Notes: generated by a model from the letters alone, not told the origin. A stretch of DNA of 64,000 nt from DATNPX01 sp036702975 (GCA_036702975.1 DATNPX010000042.1:84344-148343); one strand, 5' to 3'; shown: positions 17,097 through 27,030, counted from the stretch's first letter. Made by a program: numbers and translations.

Positions 17097-17950
17097 CAGG
17101 CGCACCTCTTATACAGCTTCATCGCGGAATCCAGCTCTTCATAGAATGACTCCAACTTACTAAATTTTAGCGACTCTCTTTTACCCAGAGCAAGAATTCC
17201 AAATGATGCCATGCTGTCGTGCAACAAATCCAGAACTTTTGCCCGAAGCTCTTCATTGAAGTAGATGAGTACGTTGCGAATCAGAACCAGATTGAATTCG
17301 TTGAAAGACTTGTCCGTAACGAGATTGTGCTGCGCAAAGATAATGTTCTGGCGCAGTTCTTGATTGATAATCGCGTAATCGTATTTTGCAGTGTAATAGT
17401 CCGAAAACGAAGTTTTGCCGCCAGATTGTATGTAATTGTCAGTGAACTCTTTCATGTGCGAGAGCGGGAAGATGCCGGTTTTCGCTTTGCGCAAAACATC
17501 TTCGTTCATGTCGGTGGCATAAATGCGACAACGATCGTATATACCTTCCTCCTTCAATACAATCGCCATCGAATAAGCTTCTTCACCTGTTGCGCACCCG
17601 GCATCCCATATGCGAATCATCGGATAGGTCTTCAGAATAGGCACAACGGAATTTCGCAACGCCAGGAAAAATGCCGGGTCTCTGAACATAGTCGTGACAT
17701 TCACTGTTAAGGATAAGACGAACTTGTCCATCATATTTGACTGATGCAAAACGGCTTCCTGCACAGCAGAAATGGTGGCAAGCCCTTCCTGCTCCGCAAA
17801 TTTCCAGATGCGCCGGCGAATCGACGCCGACGCATAACTGCGAAAATCGTATCCGTACCGCCGATAAATTCCATCAAGCAACAAATCGATTTCGATCGAT
17901 TCGATCTCATCTTTTGTTTCGAGCGTGTTGTTGGAATCCAGGTCTTTCAT
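17096..17950 (-). CDS. cheR: CheR-type protein-glutamate O-methyltransferase
   Basis: CheR methylates glutamate side chains of signalling proteins using S-adenosylmethionine. The 284-residue protein has the N-terminal helical domain (about 20-85), then the SAM-binding fold with WDAGCATGEEAYSMA (about 132-147) and RNVLIYFNE (about 226-234). No C-terminal TPR extension or pentapeptide is present. It lies between a poly-HAMP hybrid kinase and cheB. No classic chemoreceptor is nearby, so the substrate may be the poly-HAMP kinase, whose repeat arms resemble chemoreceptor cytoplasmic helices. That substrate is inference. Confidence 0.92.
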   Translation of the reverse strand: MKDLDSNNTLETKDEIESIEIDLLLDGIYRRYGYDFRSYASASIRRRIWKFAEQEGLATISAVQEAVLHQSNMMDKFVLSLTVNVTTMFRDPAFFLALRNSVVPILKTYPMIRIWDAGCATGEEAYSMAIVLKEEGIYDRCRIYATDMNEDVLRKAKTGIFPLSHMKEFTDNYIQSGGKTSFSDYYTAKYDYAIINQELRQNIIFAQHNLVTDKSFNEFNLVLIRNVLIYFNEELRAKVLDLLHDSMASFGILALGKRESLKFSKLESFYEELDSAMKLYKRCA

Positions 17951-17985
17951 GGCTAGGTTTCCGTGTCTACCGAGGGAAAAATGAT

Positions 17986-18025
17986 TCCGGTTGGTTTCTT
18001 ATTGCTCCGGTGGGTTTCTTGTTGC
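17986..18025. repeat. 20-bp tandem duplication between kinase and cheR
   Basis: Two adjacent copies of a 20-base unit (TCCGGTTGGTTTCTTATTGC and TCCGGTGGGTTTCTTGTTGC) differ at two positions. They fill part of the 95-base spacer between the 2124-residue kinase stop and the cheR start. Confidence 0.7.
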
Positions 18026-18045
18026 TCTCCTTTTGCTTAAGCCAC

Positions 18046-21000
18046 TTACTGATAAAGCCAGACTCGCAACAGCGACATCAGTTGGTCGGTATCAACCGGC
18101 TTAGCGATGTAATCTGATGCTCCTGCTTCGATACATTTCTCACGGTCACCCTTCATTGCTTTGGCTGTGAGGGCGATAATCGGCAGATTCTTAAATTGGT
18201 CCATCTCGCGAATGCGGCGAGTGGTCTCGTATCCATCAATCTCAGGCATCATGACGTCCATCAAGACGACCTCGACATCTGGACTTTCTTGAATCAGCTT
18301 AATCGCCTCAAGACCGTTTTCTGCGTAGATTACATTCATGTGCTGACCCTCTAAGATGCTGGTCAGTGCGAATATGTTTCTTACGTCGTCGTCAACTATA
18401 AGGATTTTGCGATCAGAGAGAATCGGGTCACGATTATGCGCCTGCTGGAGCATACGGCGTTTCGATTCAGGCAGATTATTTTCGACTCGGTGCAGGAAGA
18501 GCGCCGTCTCGTCGAGCAGTCGGTCTGGCGACTTCGCTTCTTTGACGATGACAGCTTCGGTCATTTGCCGCAGTTCCATCTCCTCCTTGGCAGTCAGGTC
18601 TTTGCCCGTGTAGACAACGATAGGCAAGTTTTGCAAGCCCAGGTCATCCTGCACTTTTCTGATCAGCTCATAGCCGGTCATATCTGGCAAACCAAGGTCG
18701 ATGACCATGCAATCGAAGTGATGGCTCGTCAGCAACTCAAGCGCTTCCTGACCCGATGCCACCGCAGTGGTCTCGACATCACCGTTGCCGATCAGCTCGA
18801 CGATGCTGTTGCGCTGAGTCTCATCATCTTCAACGACGAGCAAATTCTTTGCGGGTCGCTCAATGAAGGCTTTGATTGCACCCATAGCTTCGTTGATGGC
18901 TTCCTTGGTGACTGGTTTTTCGAAATATCCAATCGCGCCTTGCTTGAATCCACGCTGCTTCTGACCAGACGCTGAGATGACGTTGACAGGAATGTGTCTT
19001 GTCTTGGCGTCATGCTTAAGTCGGTCGAGTACGGTCCAACCATCCATATCAGGAAGCACGATATCGAGTGTGATCGCGTCAGGGCTGAACCTTCGCGCCA
19101 GGGCAATAGCAGCCGCCCCGTTCACCGCCACCAGCCCTTTGAAGCCGCTCTCGCGAGCCTCATCGAGCAGCAGACGGGCGAACGTCACATCGTCTTCGAC
19201 AATGAGCAAAACGCGGTCGTCATCCTGGATGCTGCCTCTATCGTCAGCGACGATGCTTTCCAACAAGATTGTGGAATCGTTTGGAATTTCGGGAGCATCA
19301 GGAGCCAACTGGTCGTAGCTACGTTCGATTGGCGCCGAGTACGTCGTCACGGTTGTGCTGCGCGGTCTGGACTGCTGCGCTGGTGCGGAGTAGTTGACCG
19401 GCAAGTAGAGCGTGAAGGTGCTGCCTTCACCAGGTGCGCTGGTGACTTTAATTTCGCCACCAAGCAGGCTGGCGATTTCGCGGCTGATCGGCAGTCCCAA
19501 ACCAGTGCCTCCATACTTGCGGCTTGTGCTTCCATCGGCTTGCTGGAAAGCCTCGAAGATGATCTTCTGCTTGTCCTGCGGAATGCCGATACCACTGTCG
19601 GTGACTGAGAATGCCACCACAGTCGAGGAATTGTTCAAACTGCTCTTGTCCGGACTCCATCCTTCTGTCACTGGCGAAACCTTGAGAGTGACGCTACCGT
19701 CTTCGGTGAACTTGAACGCATTGGAAAGAAGGTTCTTCAGCACTTGTTGCAAACGCTTCGAGTCCGTGCTCAGAGCTCGGGGCAGGTTGTCTGTGAAGTC
19801 GAGATGGAAGTCGAGCTTCTTGGTTTCGGCAACCTGCCTGAAGTTTCTCTCGATGGCTTCGTGCAGATCTTTGAATCCAATCTCGCCGATATCGAGAGTG
19901 ATTGTTCCAGACTCGATCTTGGACAGGTCGAGAATGTCGTTGATCAATTCCAGCAGGTCAGAACCGGATGCATGGATTGTCTTGGCGAACTCGACTTGCT
20001 TTGCAGTCAGATTGGCTTCATTGTTGTCGGAAAGCAACTTGGAGAGAATCAACAAGCTGTTGAGCGGAGTTCTCAACTCATGAGACATGTTGGCGAGGAA
20101 CTCCGACTTGTATTTGGAAGTGAGTGCAAGTTGCTCGGCCTTTTCTTCCAGAGACATTCTCGCTTGCTCGATTTCTCTGTTCTTGCGCTCTACTTCGGCG
20201 TTTTGCGCAGCCAGCAATCTCGCTTTCTCCTCCAGCTCCTCGTTTGTTTGTTGCAATTCTTCCTGTTGCTGCGTGAGCAAGTCTTCTGAAGCTTGCAACG
20301 TTTTCGCTTGCTGTTCGAGACGTTTGTTTGTCTCGGTGAGCTCTTGTTGTTGAGCCTGCAGTTCTTGCGCCAACGATTGCGATTGCTTGAGGAGGTTTTC
20401 CGTTCTCATGTTCGCTTCAATTGTGTTTAACACGATACCGATGGATTCAGTAAGTTGATCGAGGAACGCCAGGTGGATGTCGCTGAATGGCTGGAATGAA
20501 GCCAGCTCGATCACCGCTCGCACATCGCCTTCGAAGATAACGGGCAGCGCCACGATGTTGATCGGTGTTGCCTCACCCAGTCCCGAGCTGATCTTGACGT
20601 AATCGTCAGGTGCGTTCGTAACCAGAATTCTTTGCTTTTCAACGGCTGTCTGACCGATCAATCCTTCTCTCATCTTGAATCGATCGGATAAGTGTTTCCG
20701 TTTCTGATAGGCATAGCTTCCCATCAGCTTCAGTGAACCTTCGCCTTCCTCGTTCTCGTTTATGTAGAAGACGCCGTGTTGTGCTCTAACCAGTGGTGCC
20801 ACTTCAGACAGAATCAGATTAGCTACAGTGAGCAAGTCTCTTTGTCCCTGCAACATAGATGTGAACTTCGCAAGGTTGGTCTTGAGCCAGTCTTGCTCTG
20901 TGTTTTTCTGAGTCGTGTCTTTCAGGTTGCGAATCATCTCGTTGATGTTGTCTTTCAACGAAGCAACTTCGCCTCGCGCTTCTACCGCTACGGATCGCGT

Positions 21001-24000
21001 CAGGTCACCCTTCGTAACTGCGGTCGCCACCTCCGCGATAGCTCTTACCTGTGTCGTCAAGTTAGCAGCAAGACCGTTGACGTTGTCGGTCAGGTCTCTC
21101 CACGTACCTGCGGCACCAGGCACCAGCGCCTGTCCTCCGAGGATTCCTTCGGTACCCACTTCACGTGCTACGGAAGTTACCTGGTCTGCAAATGTTGCCA
21201 GCGTGTCGATCATCTCGTTGATCGTGTCAGACAGAGAGCCGATTTCTCCTTTGGCTTGCAGCACCAACTTTCGTTTCAAGTTACCGTTTGCTACCGCGGT
21301 TACAACCCCTGCGATACCACGCACCTGCTCTGTGAGATTTCCTGCCATTGAGTTTACGTTGTCTGTCAGGTCTTTCCATGTTCCAGACACACCCTGTACA
21401 ACGGCTTGACCACCGAGTTTTCCTTCCGTTCCTACTTCACGCGCTACACGTGTTACTTCTGATGCGAATGATGACAGCTGGTCCACCATCGTATTGATTG
21501 TGTTTTTCAGTTCCAGGATTTCGCCTTTAACGTCTACAGTGATTTTCTTCGTCAGGTCACCGTTTGCCACGGCGGTCGTCACGTCTGCAATGTTTCGCAC
21601 CTGGGCTGTCAGGTTGCTTGCCATCGAGTTGACGTTATCCGTCAAGTCTTTCCACGTTCCGCCGACACCTTTTACTTCGGCTTGTCCTCCCAGTTTTCCT
21701 TCGGTTCCTACTTCTCTTGCTACACGAGTGACCTCGGATGCGAATGATGACAGCTGGTCAACCATCGTATTGATGGTGTTTTTCAGCTCCAGAATTTCTC
21801 CTTTTACGTCTACCGTAATCTTTCTGGAGAGGTCTCCATTAGCCACGGCGGTCGTCACGTCTGCGATGTTTCGCACCTGACCTGTGAGGTTGGATGCCAT
21901 GTAATTTACCGAGTCAGTCAAGTCTTTCCATGTACCGGAAACGCCCTTAACGTCGGCTTGTCCACCCAATCTTCCTTCGGTCCCTACTTCTTTTGCAACG
22001 CGCGTTACCTCAGACGCGAATGACGAAAGCTGGTCCACCATTGTGTTAATTGTGTTCTTCAGCTCCAGGATTTCTCCTTTTACTTGCACCGTAATTTTTC
22101 TCGTCAGGTCGCCGTTCGCAACTGCTGTAGTCACCTCCGCGATGTTTCGCACCTGACCTGTGAGGTTAGACGCCATGTAGTTTACCGAGTCGGTCAAGTC
22201 TTTCCATGTACCAGACACACCGCGTACATCGGCTTGTCCACCCAGCTTTCCTTCGGTTCCTACTTCTCTTGCTACACGAGTTACCTCGGATGCGAACGAT
22301 GACAGCTGGTCCACCATCGTGTTGATCGTATTCTTCAGCTCTAAGATTTCACCTTTTACATCTACCGTAATCTTCTTCGACAGGTCCCCTTTCGCTACGG
22401 CTGTCGTCACCTCCGCGATGTTTCGCACCTGCGCCGTCAGGTTTCCCGCCATCATATTCACGTTATCCGTGAGTCCCTTCCATGCTCCGGTAACCCCCTG
22501 TACATCGGCTTGTCCACCGAGTTTTCCTTCCGATCCGACCTCACGCGCTACACGCGTTACCTCCGCGGCGAATGATGACAGCTGGTCCACCATGATATTG
22601 ATGGTGTTCTTCAGCTCTAAAATTTCACCCTTTACGTCTACCGTAATCTTCTTCGACAGGTCGCCCGTCGCCACCGCTGTGGTCACCTCCGCGATGTTTC
22701 GCACCTGCGCTGTCAGGTTCGACGCCATGAAGTTTACAGAGTCAGTCAAGTCTCGCCACGTTCCCGAGACCCCTTTTACATCGGCTTGCCCTCCCAGTCG
22801 TCCTTCCGTTCCTACTTCCCTCGCAACACGAGTTACCTCCGCCGCAAATGATGACAGCTGATCCACCATCGTATTGATAGTGTTTTTCAGCTCCAGAATT
22901 TCTCCTTTTACGTCTACCGTAATCTTCCTGGAGAGGTCACCGTTAGCCACGGCTGTCGTCACGTCTGCGATGTTTCGCACTTGAGACGTCAGGTTGGACG
23001 CCATGTAGTTCACTGAGTCCGTCAGGTCTTTCCACGTACCGGAAACGCCTTTTACATCGGCTTGTCCACCGAGCTTCCCTTCCGAGCCTACTTCTCTCGC
23101 TACACGAGTTACCTCCGCCGCGAATGATGACAGCTGGTCCACCATCGTGTTGATGGTGTTTTTGAGTTCGAGAATTTCCCCTTTTACGTCTACCGTGATC
23201 TTTTTGGAGAGGTCTCCTTTCGCCACAGCCGTCGTCACTTCTGCGATGTTTCTTACCTGCGCAGTCAGGTTGCCCGCCATGTAGTTGACCGAGTCGGTCA
23301 AGTCCTTCCAGGTTCCGGCAACTCCTTTTACTTGCGCCTGTCCACCGAGTTTTCCTTCCGTTCCTACTTCTCTTGCTACACGAGTTACTTCTGAGGCGAA
23401 AGATGACAGCTGATCCACCATCGTGTTGATCGTTTTCTTCAGTTCTAAGATTTCGCCTTTTACGTCTACTGTAATTTTTCTCGACAGGTCACCATTTGCT
23501 ACCGCGGTCGTCACGTCTGCGATGTTTCGCACCTGAGCTGTAAGGTTGCTTGCCATCGAGTTCACATTATCAGTCAGATCCTTCCATGTACCGGAGACGC
23601 CCTTTACCTGCGCTTGTCCACCCAGTTTTCCTTCCGTTCCTACTTCTCTTGCTACACGAGTTACTTCTGATGCGAACGATGAGAGCTGGTCAACCATCGT
23701 GTTGATGGTGTTTTTGAGTTCGAGAATTTCGCCTTTTACGTCTACTGTAATCTTCTTCGAGAGGTCACCTTTAGCTACCGCGGTCGTCACGTCTGCGATG
23801 TTTCGCACCTGACCTGTCAGGTTCGATGCCATCGAGTTTACTGAATCTGTCAGGTCTTTCCATGTACCGGAAACACCCTTCACCTGTGCCTGTCCACCGA
23901 GCTTTCCTTCCGTTCCGACTTCTCTTGCCACACGAGTCACTTCTGAGGTGAACGAACTGAGCTGCTCGACCATCGTGTTGATGGTGCGGGCCGTGCGCAA

Positions 24001-24420
24001 GAACTCGCCCTTGAGCGGACCACCTTCAATTTCCAGAGCCATCGTCTGAGTCAGGTCGCCTTTCGCCACCGCACCAATAACGCGAGCCACTTCAGTCGTC
24101 GGTCTGACCAGGTCGCCGACCAGTCCGTTGACAGATTGAATACATTCGTTCCACCCACCTGACGCCTCTCCCAGTGTCGCTCGCTGAGTGATTTTTCCTT
24201 CCTTACCGACGACTGTGTTGATGCGCTGCAATTCTGTCTGCAAGCGCTGATTCAGCTCGACACAATCGTTGAAAGCAAGAGCTATTTCACCGGCAAGTCC
24301 GGTCTGATCGAGGGGCATCCTCGCGCTGAAATCGCCTCGAGCCATCGCCCTCAATGCTTTGAGAAGCTGGCGTCCATCTACAGAGTCAGTGGGAACTGAT
24401 GCTTGCGCGGTGCGTGCCAT
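18046..24420 (-). CDS. giant soluble poly-HAMP hybrid histidine kinase with GAF and three receivers
   Basis: The 2124-residue protein starts with a divergent HAMP-like region (1-189). Nine almost identical 92-residue units follow (190-1017), then two diverged units (1018 to about 1170). Each unit appears to hold a HAMP module (NLTGQVRNIADVTTAVAKGD...) plus a linked HAMP-like half. Next are a GAF domain (about 1190-1330), a Gln/Glu-rich coiled coil (1335-1440), HisKA (ANMSHELRTPLN), HATPase_c (NLLSNAFKF, DSGIGIP, GGTGLGLPIS) and three receivers (VLPDMDG, GLPDMTG, VMMPEIDG motifs). No membrane segment is present. Poly-HAMP kinases of this layout are known from bacteria and from fungal group III osmosensors. 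The ATG has AGGAG upstream. It leads the operon with cheR, cheB and a second hybrid kinase. Confidence 0.94.
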   Translation of the reverse strand: MARTAQASVPTDSVDGRQLLKALRAMARGDFSARMPLDQTGLAGEIALAFNDCVELNQRLQTELQRINTVVGKEGKITQRATLGEASGGWNECIQSVNGLVGDLVRPTTEVARVIGAVAKGDLTQTMALEIEGGPLKGEFLRTARTINTMVEQLSSFTSEVTRVAREVGTEGKLGGQAQVKGVSGTWKDLTDSVNSMASNLTGQVRNIADVTTAVAKGDLSKKITVDVKGEILELKNTINTMVDQLSSFASEVTRVAREVGTEGKLGGQAQVKGVSGTWKDLTDNVNSMASNLTAQVRNIADVTTAVANGDLSRKITVDVKGEILELKKTINTMVDQLSSFASEVTRVAREVGTEGKLGGQAQVKGVAGTWKDLTDSVNYMAGNLTAQVRNIAEVTTAVAKGDLSKKITVDVKGEILELKNTINTMVDQLSSFAAEVTRVAREVGSEGKLGGQADVKGVSGTWKDLTDSVNYMASNLTSQVRNIADVTTAVANGDLSRKITVDVKGEILELKNTINTMVDQLSSFAAEVTRVAREVGTEGRLGGQADVKGVSGTWRDLTDSVNFMASNLTAQVRNIAEVTTAVATGDLSKKITVDVKGEILELKNTINIMVDQLSSFAAEVTRVAREVGSEGKLGGQADVQGVTGAWKGLTDNVNMMAGNLTAQVRNIAEVTTAVAKGDLSKKITVDVKGEILELKNTINTMVDQLSSFASEVTRVAREVGTEGKLGGQADVRGVSGTWKDLTDSVNYMASNLTGQVRNIAEVTTAVANGDLTRKITVQVKGEILELKNTINTMVDQLSSFASEVTRVAKEVGTEGRLGGQADVKGVSGTWKDLTDSVNYMASNLTGQVRNIADVTTAVANGDLSRKITVDVKGEILELKNTINTMVDQLSSFASEVTRVAREVGTEGKLGGQAEVKGVGGTWKDLTDNVNSMASNLTAQVRNIADVTTAVANGDLTKKITVDVKGEILELKNTINTMVDQLSSFASEVTRVAREVGTEGKLGGQAVVQGVSGTWKDLTDNVNSMAGNLTEQVRGIAGVVTAVANGNLKRKLVLQAKGEIGSLSDTINEMIDTLATFADQVTSVAREVGTEGILGGQALVPGAAGTWRDLTDNVNGLAANLTTQVRAIAEVATAVTKGDLTRSVAVEARGEVASLKDNINEMIRNLKDTTQKNTEQDWLKTNLAKFTSMLQGQRDLLTVANLILSEVAPLVRAQHGVFYINENEEGEGSLKLMGSYAYQKRKHLSDRFKMREGLIGQTAVEKQRILVTNAPDDYVKISSGLGEATPINIVALPVIFEGDVRAVIELASFQPFSDIHLAFLDQLTESIGIVLNTIEANMRTENLLKQSQSLAQELQAQQQELTETNKRLEQQAKTLQASEDLLTQQQEELQQTNEELEEKARLLAAQNAEVERKNREIEQARMSLEEKAEQLALTSKYKSEFLANMSHELRTPLNSLLILSKLLSDNNEANLTAKQVEFAKTIHASGSDLLELINDILDLSKIESGTITLDIGEIGFKDLHEAIERNFRQVAETKKLDFHLDFTDNLPRALSTDSKRLQQVLKNLLSNAFKFTEDGSVTLKVSPVTEGWSPDKSSLNNSSTVVAFSVTDSGIGIPQDKQKIIFEAFQQADGSTSRKYGGTGLGLPISREIASLLGGEIKVTSAPGEGSTFTLYLPVNYSAPAQQSRPRSTTVTTYSAPIERSYDQLAPDAPEIPNDSTILLESIVADDRGSIQDDDRVLLIVEDDVTFARLLLDEARESGFKGLVAVNGAAAIALARRFSPDAITLDIVLPDMDGWTVLDRLKHDAKTRHIPVNVISASGQKQRGFKQGAIGYFEKPVTKEAINEAMGAIKAFIERPAKNLLVVEDDETQRNSIVELIGNGDVETTAVASGQEALELLTSHHFDCMVIDLGLPDMTGYELIRKVQDDLGLQNLPIVVYTGKDLTAKEEMELRQMTEAVIVKEAKSPDRLLDETALFLHRVENNLPESKRRMLQQAHNRDPILSDRKILIVDDDVRNIFALTSILEGQHMNVIYAENGLEAIKLIQESPDVEVVLMDVMMPEIDGYETTRRIREMDQFKNLPIIALTAKAMKGDREKCIEAGASDYIAKPVDTDQLMSLLRVWLYQ
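21370..23853 (-). repeat. nine 276-bp tandem coding repeats (poly-HAMP array)
   Basis: Nine in-frame 276-bp units encode 92-residue segments that differ from each other at only a few residues (for example SVNSMAS/SVNYMAS/NVNMMAG, AKGDLSKK/ANGDLSRK). Nucleotide identity is also high, though synonymous changes are present. Such an array should recombine easily and is prone to copy-number change or assembly collapse. Confidence 0.92.
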
Positions 24421-24817
24421 GTGTTGTCTCTCCTATCGGCTCGAAATTATCTGTCGCAACTTGCCTCCCGTCTGGTTGATTACTCAACTTACGGAAGAGT
24501 TGCGCTCTTCAGCTGTTTACATCTGGATTCGTCGTCATTAATGCGTAATTATGTCACTATAAGTCTTCATTACATGTACCCGGCGTAGGGCGTATTGCGG
24601 TCATGCCCCCACAAGTGGGAAGATCACCGCTTACGCGAGATCGCCCGCAGAGTGGGGTTCTTGCAGACCAGCTGGAATAACTGCCAACATTAATTCCTAT
24701 CGGCCGACAACAACTTTTCAGGTATTTTGAAAGTACAACTCAACAATAAGACCGGGCGTAAATCTAGACTAATAACGTGGAGTTGAAGCTCGACACCGTA
24801 TAAAGTGCCATCGATTT
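24421..24817. other. divergent intergenic region between the kinase operon and the CPBP gene
   Basis: These nearly 400 bases hold the promoter of the minus-strand signalling operon and the upstream part of the plus-strand CPBP gene. A small dyad CCCAC-AA-GTGGG is visible near 24608. Short open frames here lack ribosome binding sites and resemble nothing. No RNA gene is evident. Confidence 0.35.
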
Positions 24818-24890
24818 GACCGCGAATTTTAGTGAGGACATTTGAAGACTAATTGACCGGGCAAATTTTATTAAGGACATTCGGAGACTA
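24818..24890 (+). repeat. tandem ~35-bp duplication covering the CPBP ribosome binding site
   Basis: The segment GACCGCGAATTTTAGTGAGG... at 24818-24851 is repeated imperfectly at 24855-24890. Both copies contain AGGACATT and GAAGACTA/GGAGACTA. The second copy supplies the GGAG just before the CPBP start codon, so the ribosome binding region has been duplicated. Confidence 0.65.
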
Positions 24891-24894
24891 GAAG

Positions 24895-26457
24895 ATGACA
24901 GCAGGGTTGATACTATGGACAGTACTAGTCCTTGGCTGTCTCCTCACAATATTTATTAGCGGCATTCTCGCCTGCTGTTTGCGCGAACGAAAGCAACTCT
25001 GGTGCGTGGACGTGCTGCTCGTCTCATCGACGCTGCTGATAGTCGCCACACTGAGCGTCAACTTTCTCCTCCCCAACATCAAAAAGAACCCGGACTCACA
25101 TGCTCAACATGTGAAGGCGATGAAACTGTGTGACGCCGCCATCGACAACATCGAAGAGGCGGGTTATGAGAAGGAATTATCCGAACCTGCTCATACAATC
25201 ATCGCCACAATAGCCGCGTCAAAGGTCGACAAATTGCTGAACGATGCTGAAAGCATTGTTCAAAAACAAGTCAAAGATTTTCCAGAGAGCGACGAGATGT
25301 CTGCTCGACTGGCAATCATCCTGCATGCGGAAGGTAAGGATACCAGTTCGGTTTTCGAACACTACCACAGAGTCGGCGGAGAGCCCAGCGAGTTGCTCTC
25401 AACGCTGCAACAGGTATATTCGAGCGATTCGTCCACAAAATCGGCAAAACAGGATCAGTACGACGCAGATGAGATAGCTGAGATTTTCAAAACGACACTT
25501 CCAGAGGGTTGGTATAGAACTACCGCACTGATCGATATGTACAAGCTGTACGAACCAAACGAGCTGGCAATAGCTCTGGCGAAACGACGGTCTCATTCGC
25601 AAGCGTGGTCATTTCGAGTCGAAGCTTTCCTTATCGTTGATGCGATTCTATTTATTCTGGGCATCATCGCACTGGTGTGTTTTGCTCGGCTGAAAAAACT
25701 CGAAGCAACAGAAATAGTTCCACTGACGACAAGCTTCCGGCGCACATATGCCTGCCTGATCAGCACGATTTTCGCGCAAGTAATCGCCGGCGGTATCATC
25801 GGCTGCTGGATAGGATTTACTTCTGTGCTTGCACACAAATCAGCGGACATAAGCGAATACGAAGGGATGATGTCGACCACTCTCATCGTTTCGGGCACTG
25901 TTTTTTGCCTGCTTCTGCTTTACTTGCTGGTGCTAAAGCCGCAGAAACTGACGTTGAATAAAGCTTTTACCAGGTCATCATTGCCGCTAACTCTGTCGCA
26001 ATTTACCGCATTTTGGCTGGGTGGCTTTTGCGCAGGCAACGTGCTCAACATTGTTGGTCGAGTGCTTTATCACCTCGTGCCGGGTTCCGGACGCCCAACC
26101 AATCCAGCCCACCTGGAGATGGTAAAAGCATTCATGTCTGGCGATTTTCCTGCCATATTGAAATCAGTAATCTTTGCTTGTTTAGTGGCACCGTTCACAG
26201 AAGAAATCATGTTCAGGGGGCTGCTCTTTGGCTGGCTCCGCTATCGATTTGGATCTTTACCAGCGATTTTGGTAAGCTCACTGCTTTTTGCAATGTGGCA
26301 CTTCGACTTAAATGGCTTCGTGCAATATTTTTCGCTTGGCTTGGTTCTGGCGTCAGTCTACAATCGAACCCGCAATCTCTGGTTATCAATGCTCATTCAT
26401 GCACTCTGGAATTTCTGGGTGGTATCAACTGTTTACTGGGTGACTTCATATAAATAG
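24895..26457 (+). CDS. CPBP family intramembrane metalloprotease
   Basis: The 520-residue membrane protein carries the CPBP/Abi (CAAX protease-like) motifs near its C-terminus: EEIMFR (E436, E437, R441), FAMWH (H469) and HALWN (H502, N506). These place the glutamates and histidines expected for a membrane-embedded metal protease. N-terminally there are two transmembrane segments (about 5-28 and 36-57). A soluble region of about 180 residues follows (about 65-245) with helical, partly TPR-like character, and then about seven further membrane spans. GGAG stands eight bases before the ATG. Substrates are unknown; family members serve in prenyl-protein processing, bacteriocin self-immunity and envelope stress. 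It is read alone. Confidence 0.88.
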   Translation: MTAGLILWTVLVLGCLLTIFISGILACCLRERKQLWCVDVLLVSSTLLIVATLSVNFLLPNIKKNPDSHAQHVKAMKLCDAAIDNIEEAGYEKELSEPAHTIIATIAASKVDKLLNDAESIVQKQVKDFPESDEMSARLAIILHAEGKDTSSVFEHYHRVGGEPSELLSTLQQVYSSDSSTKSAKQDQYDADEIAEIFKTTLPEGWYRTTALIDMYKLYEPNELAIALAKRRSHSQAWSFRVEAFLIVDAILFILGIIALVCFARLKKLEATEIVPLTTSFRRTYACLISTIFAQVIAGGIIGCWIGFTSVLAHKSADISEYEGMMSTTLIVSGTVFCLLLLYLLVLKPQKLTLNKAFTRSSLPLTLSQFTAFWLGGFCAGNVLNIVGRVLYHLVPGSGRPTNPAHLEMVKAFMSGDFPAILKSVIFACLVAPFTEEIMFRGLLFGWLRYRFGSLPAILVSSLLFAMWHFDLNGFVQYFSLGLVLASVYNRTRNLWLSMLIHALWNFWVVSTVYWVTSYK

Positions 26458-26637
26458 AGAAGAAACGAATGAACACAACTTCTCCTTCCAGAACATTTGG
26501 AGACAGCTGCAGTTTAGCCAGCAATTGAGGCAGATCAGCTACACCCAAATTTCGCCTGACCGACTTGCGATGACGGCGAAATCAAAACTCGAGGTCGTCG
26601 TACAATATGTTCTTGCGCCATATGGAGTGAACAATGT

Positions 26638-27030
26638 ATGTCAGACGACAAAGTCGCGATCCAGGAATTAACGGCTAAATATGCCAACGCAATGGATGAT
26701 GGTGATGTGCAGGGCTGGTTGAAGACCTGGCACGAATGCGGGGTTTGGGAAGGCGGCATCGGTAAGTATGAAGGAAAAGAGCGATTGACGTCTCTCTTGC
26801 CAGATCTCGGCGCACGCGTGATTGGGAAGCGCCACATCATGACGAACTTTGTGATCAGCATAAATGGAGACCAGGCAACGCAGACTTGTTATCTGTTGAT
26901 TATCGACCGCAACAAAACCGTGCTGCCGGGAACTGCAGTATACAAAGACAAACTGAAAAAGGTTGACAACGAGTGGCTATTCGTTCATAGACACGTCGAA
27001 ATCGACCAACCATCGACGTTATTCAGCTGA
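26638..27030 (+). CDS. SnoaL/NTF2-like domain protein
   Basis: The 130-residue protein has the pattern of a one-domain NTF2/SnoaL_4-like fold: an N-terminal helix pair with AIQELTAKYANAMDDGD, a WLKTWHECGVWEG strand region, a central RHIMTNFVISINGDQA strand pair, and a C-terminal EWLFVHRHVEID strand. Such proteins are small cytoplasmic enzymes or ligand binders with a conical pocket, often of unknown substrate. The ATG at 26638 has GGAG about 11 bases upstream. A second ATG four bases earlier is out of phase. A secreted protein gene follows at 56 bases and may be cotranscribed. Confidence 0.8.
   Translation: MSDDKVAIQELTAKYANAMDDGDVQGWLKTWHECGVWEGGIGKYEGKERLTSLLPDLGARVIGKRHIMTNFVISINGDQATQTCYLLIIDRNKTVLPGTAVYKDKLKKVDNEWLFVHRHVEIDQPSTLFS

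Noticed and set aside
21494..22861. Plus-strand frames of 128 and 180 codons across the HAMP array, which look repetitive
   Set aside because: They are antisense shadows of the tandem HAMP units and repeat for the same reason.
21370..23853. Regular repeats considered as a CRISPR array
   Set aside because: The unit is 276 bp, continuous and in frame with coding sequence; there are no unique spacers.
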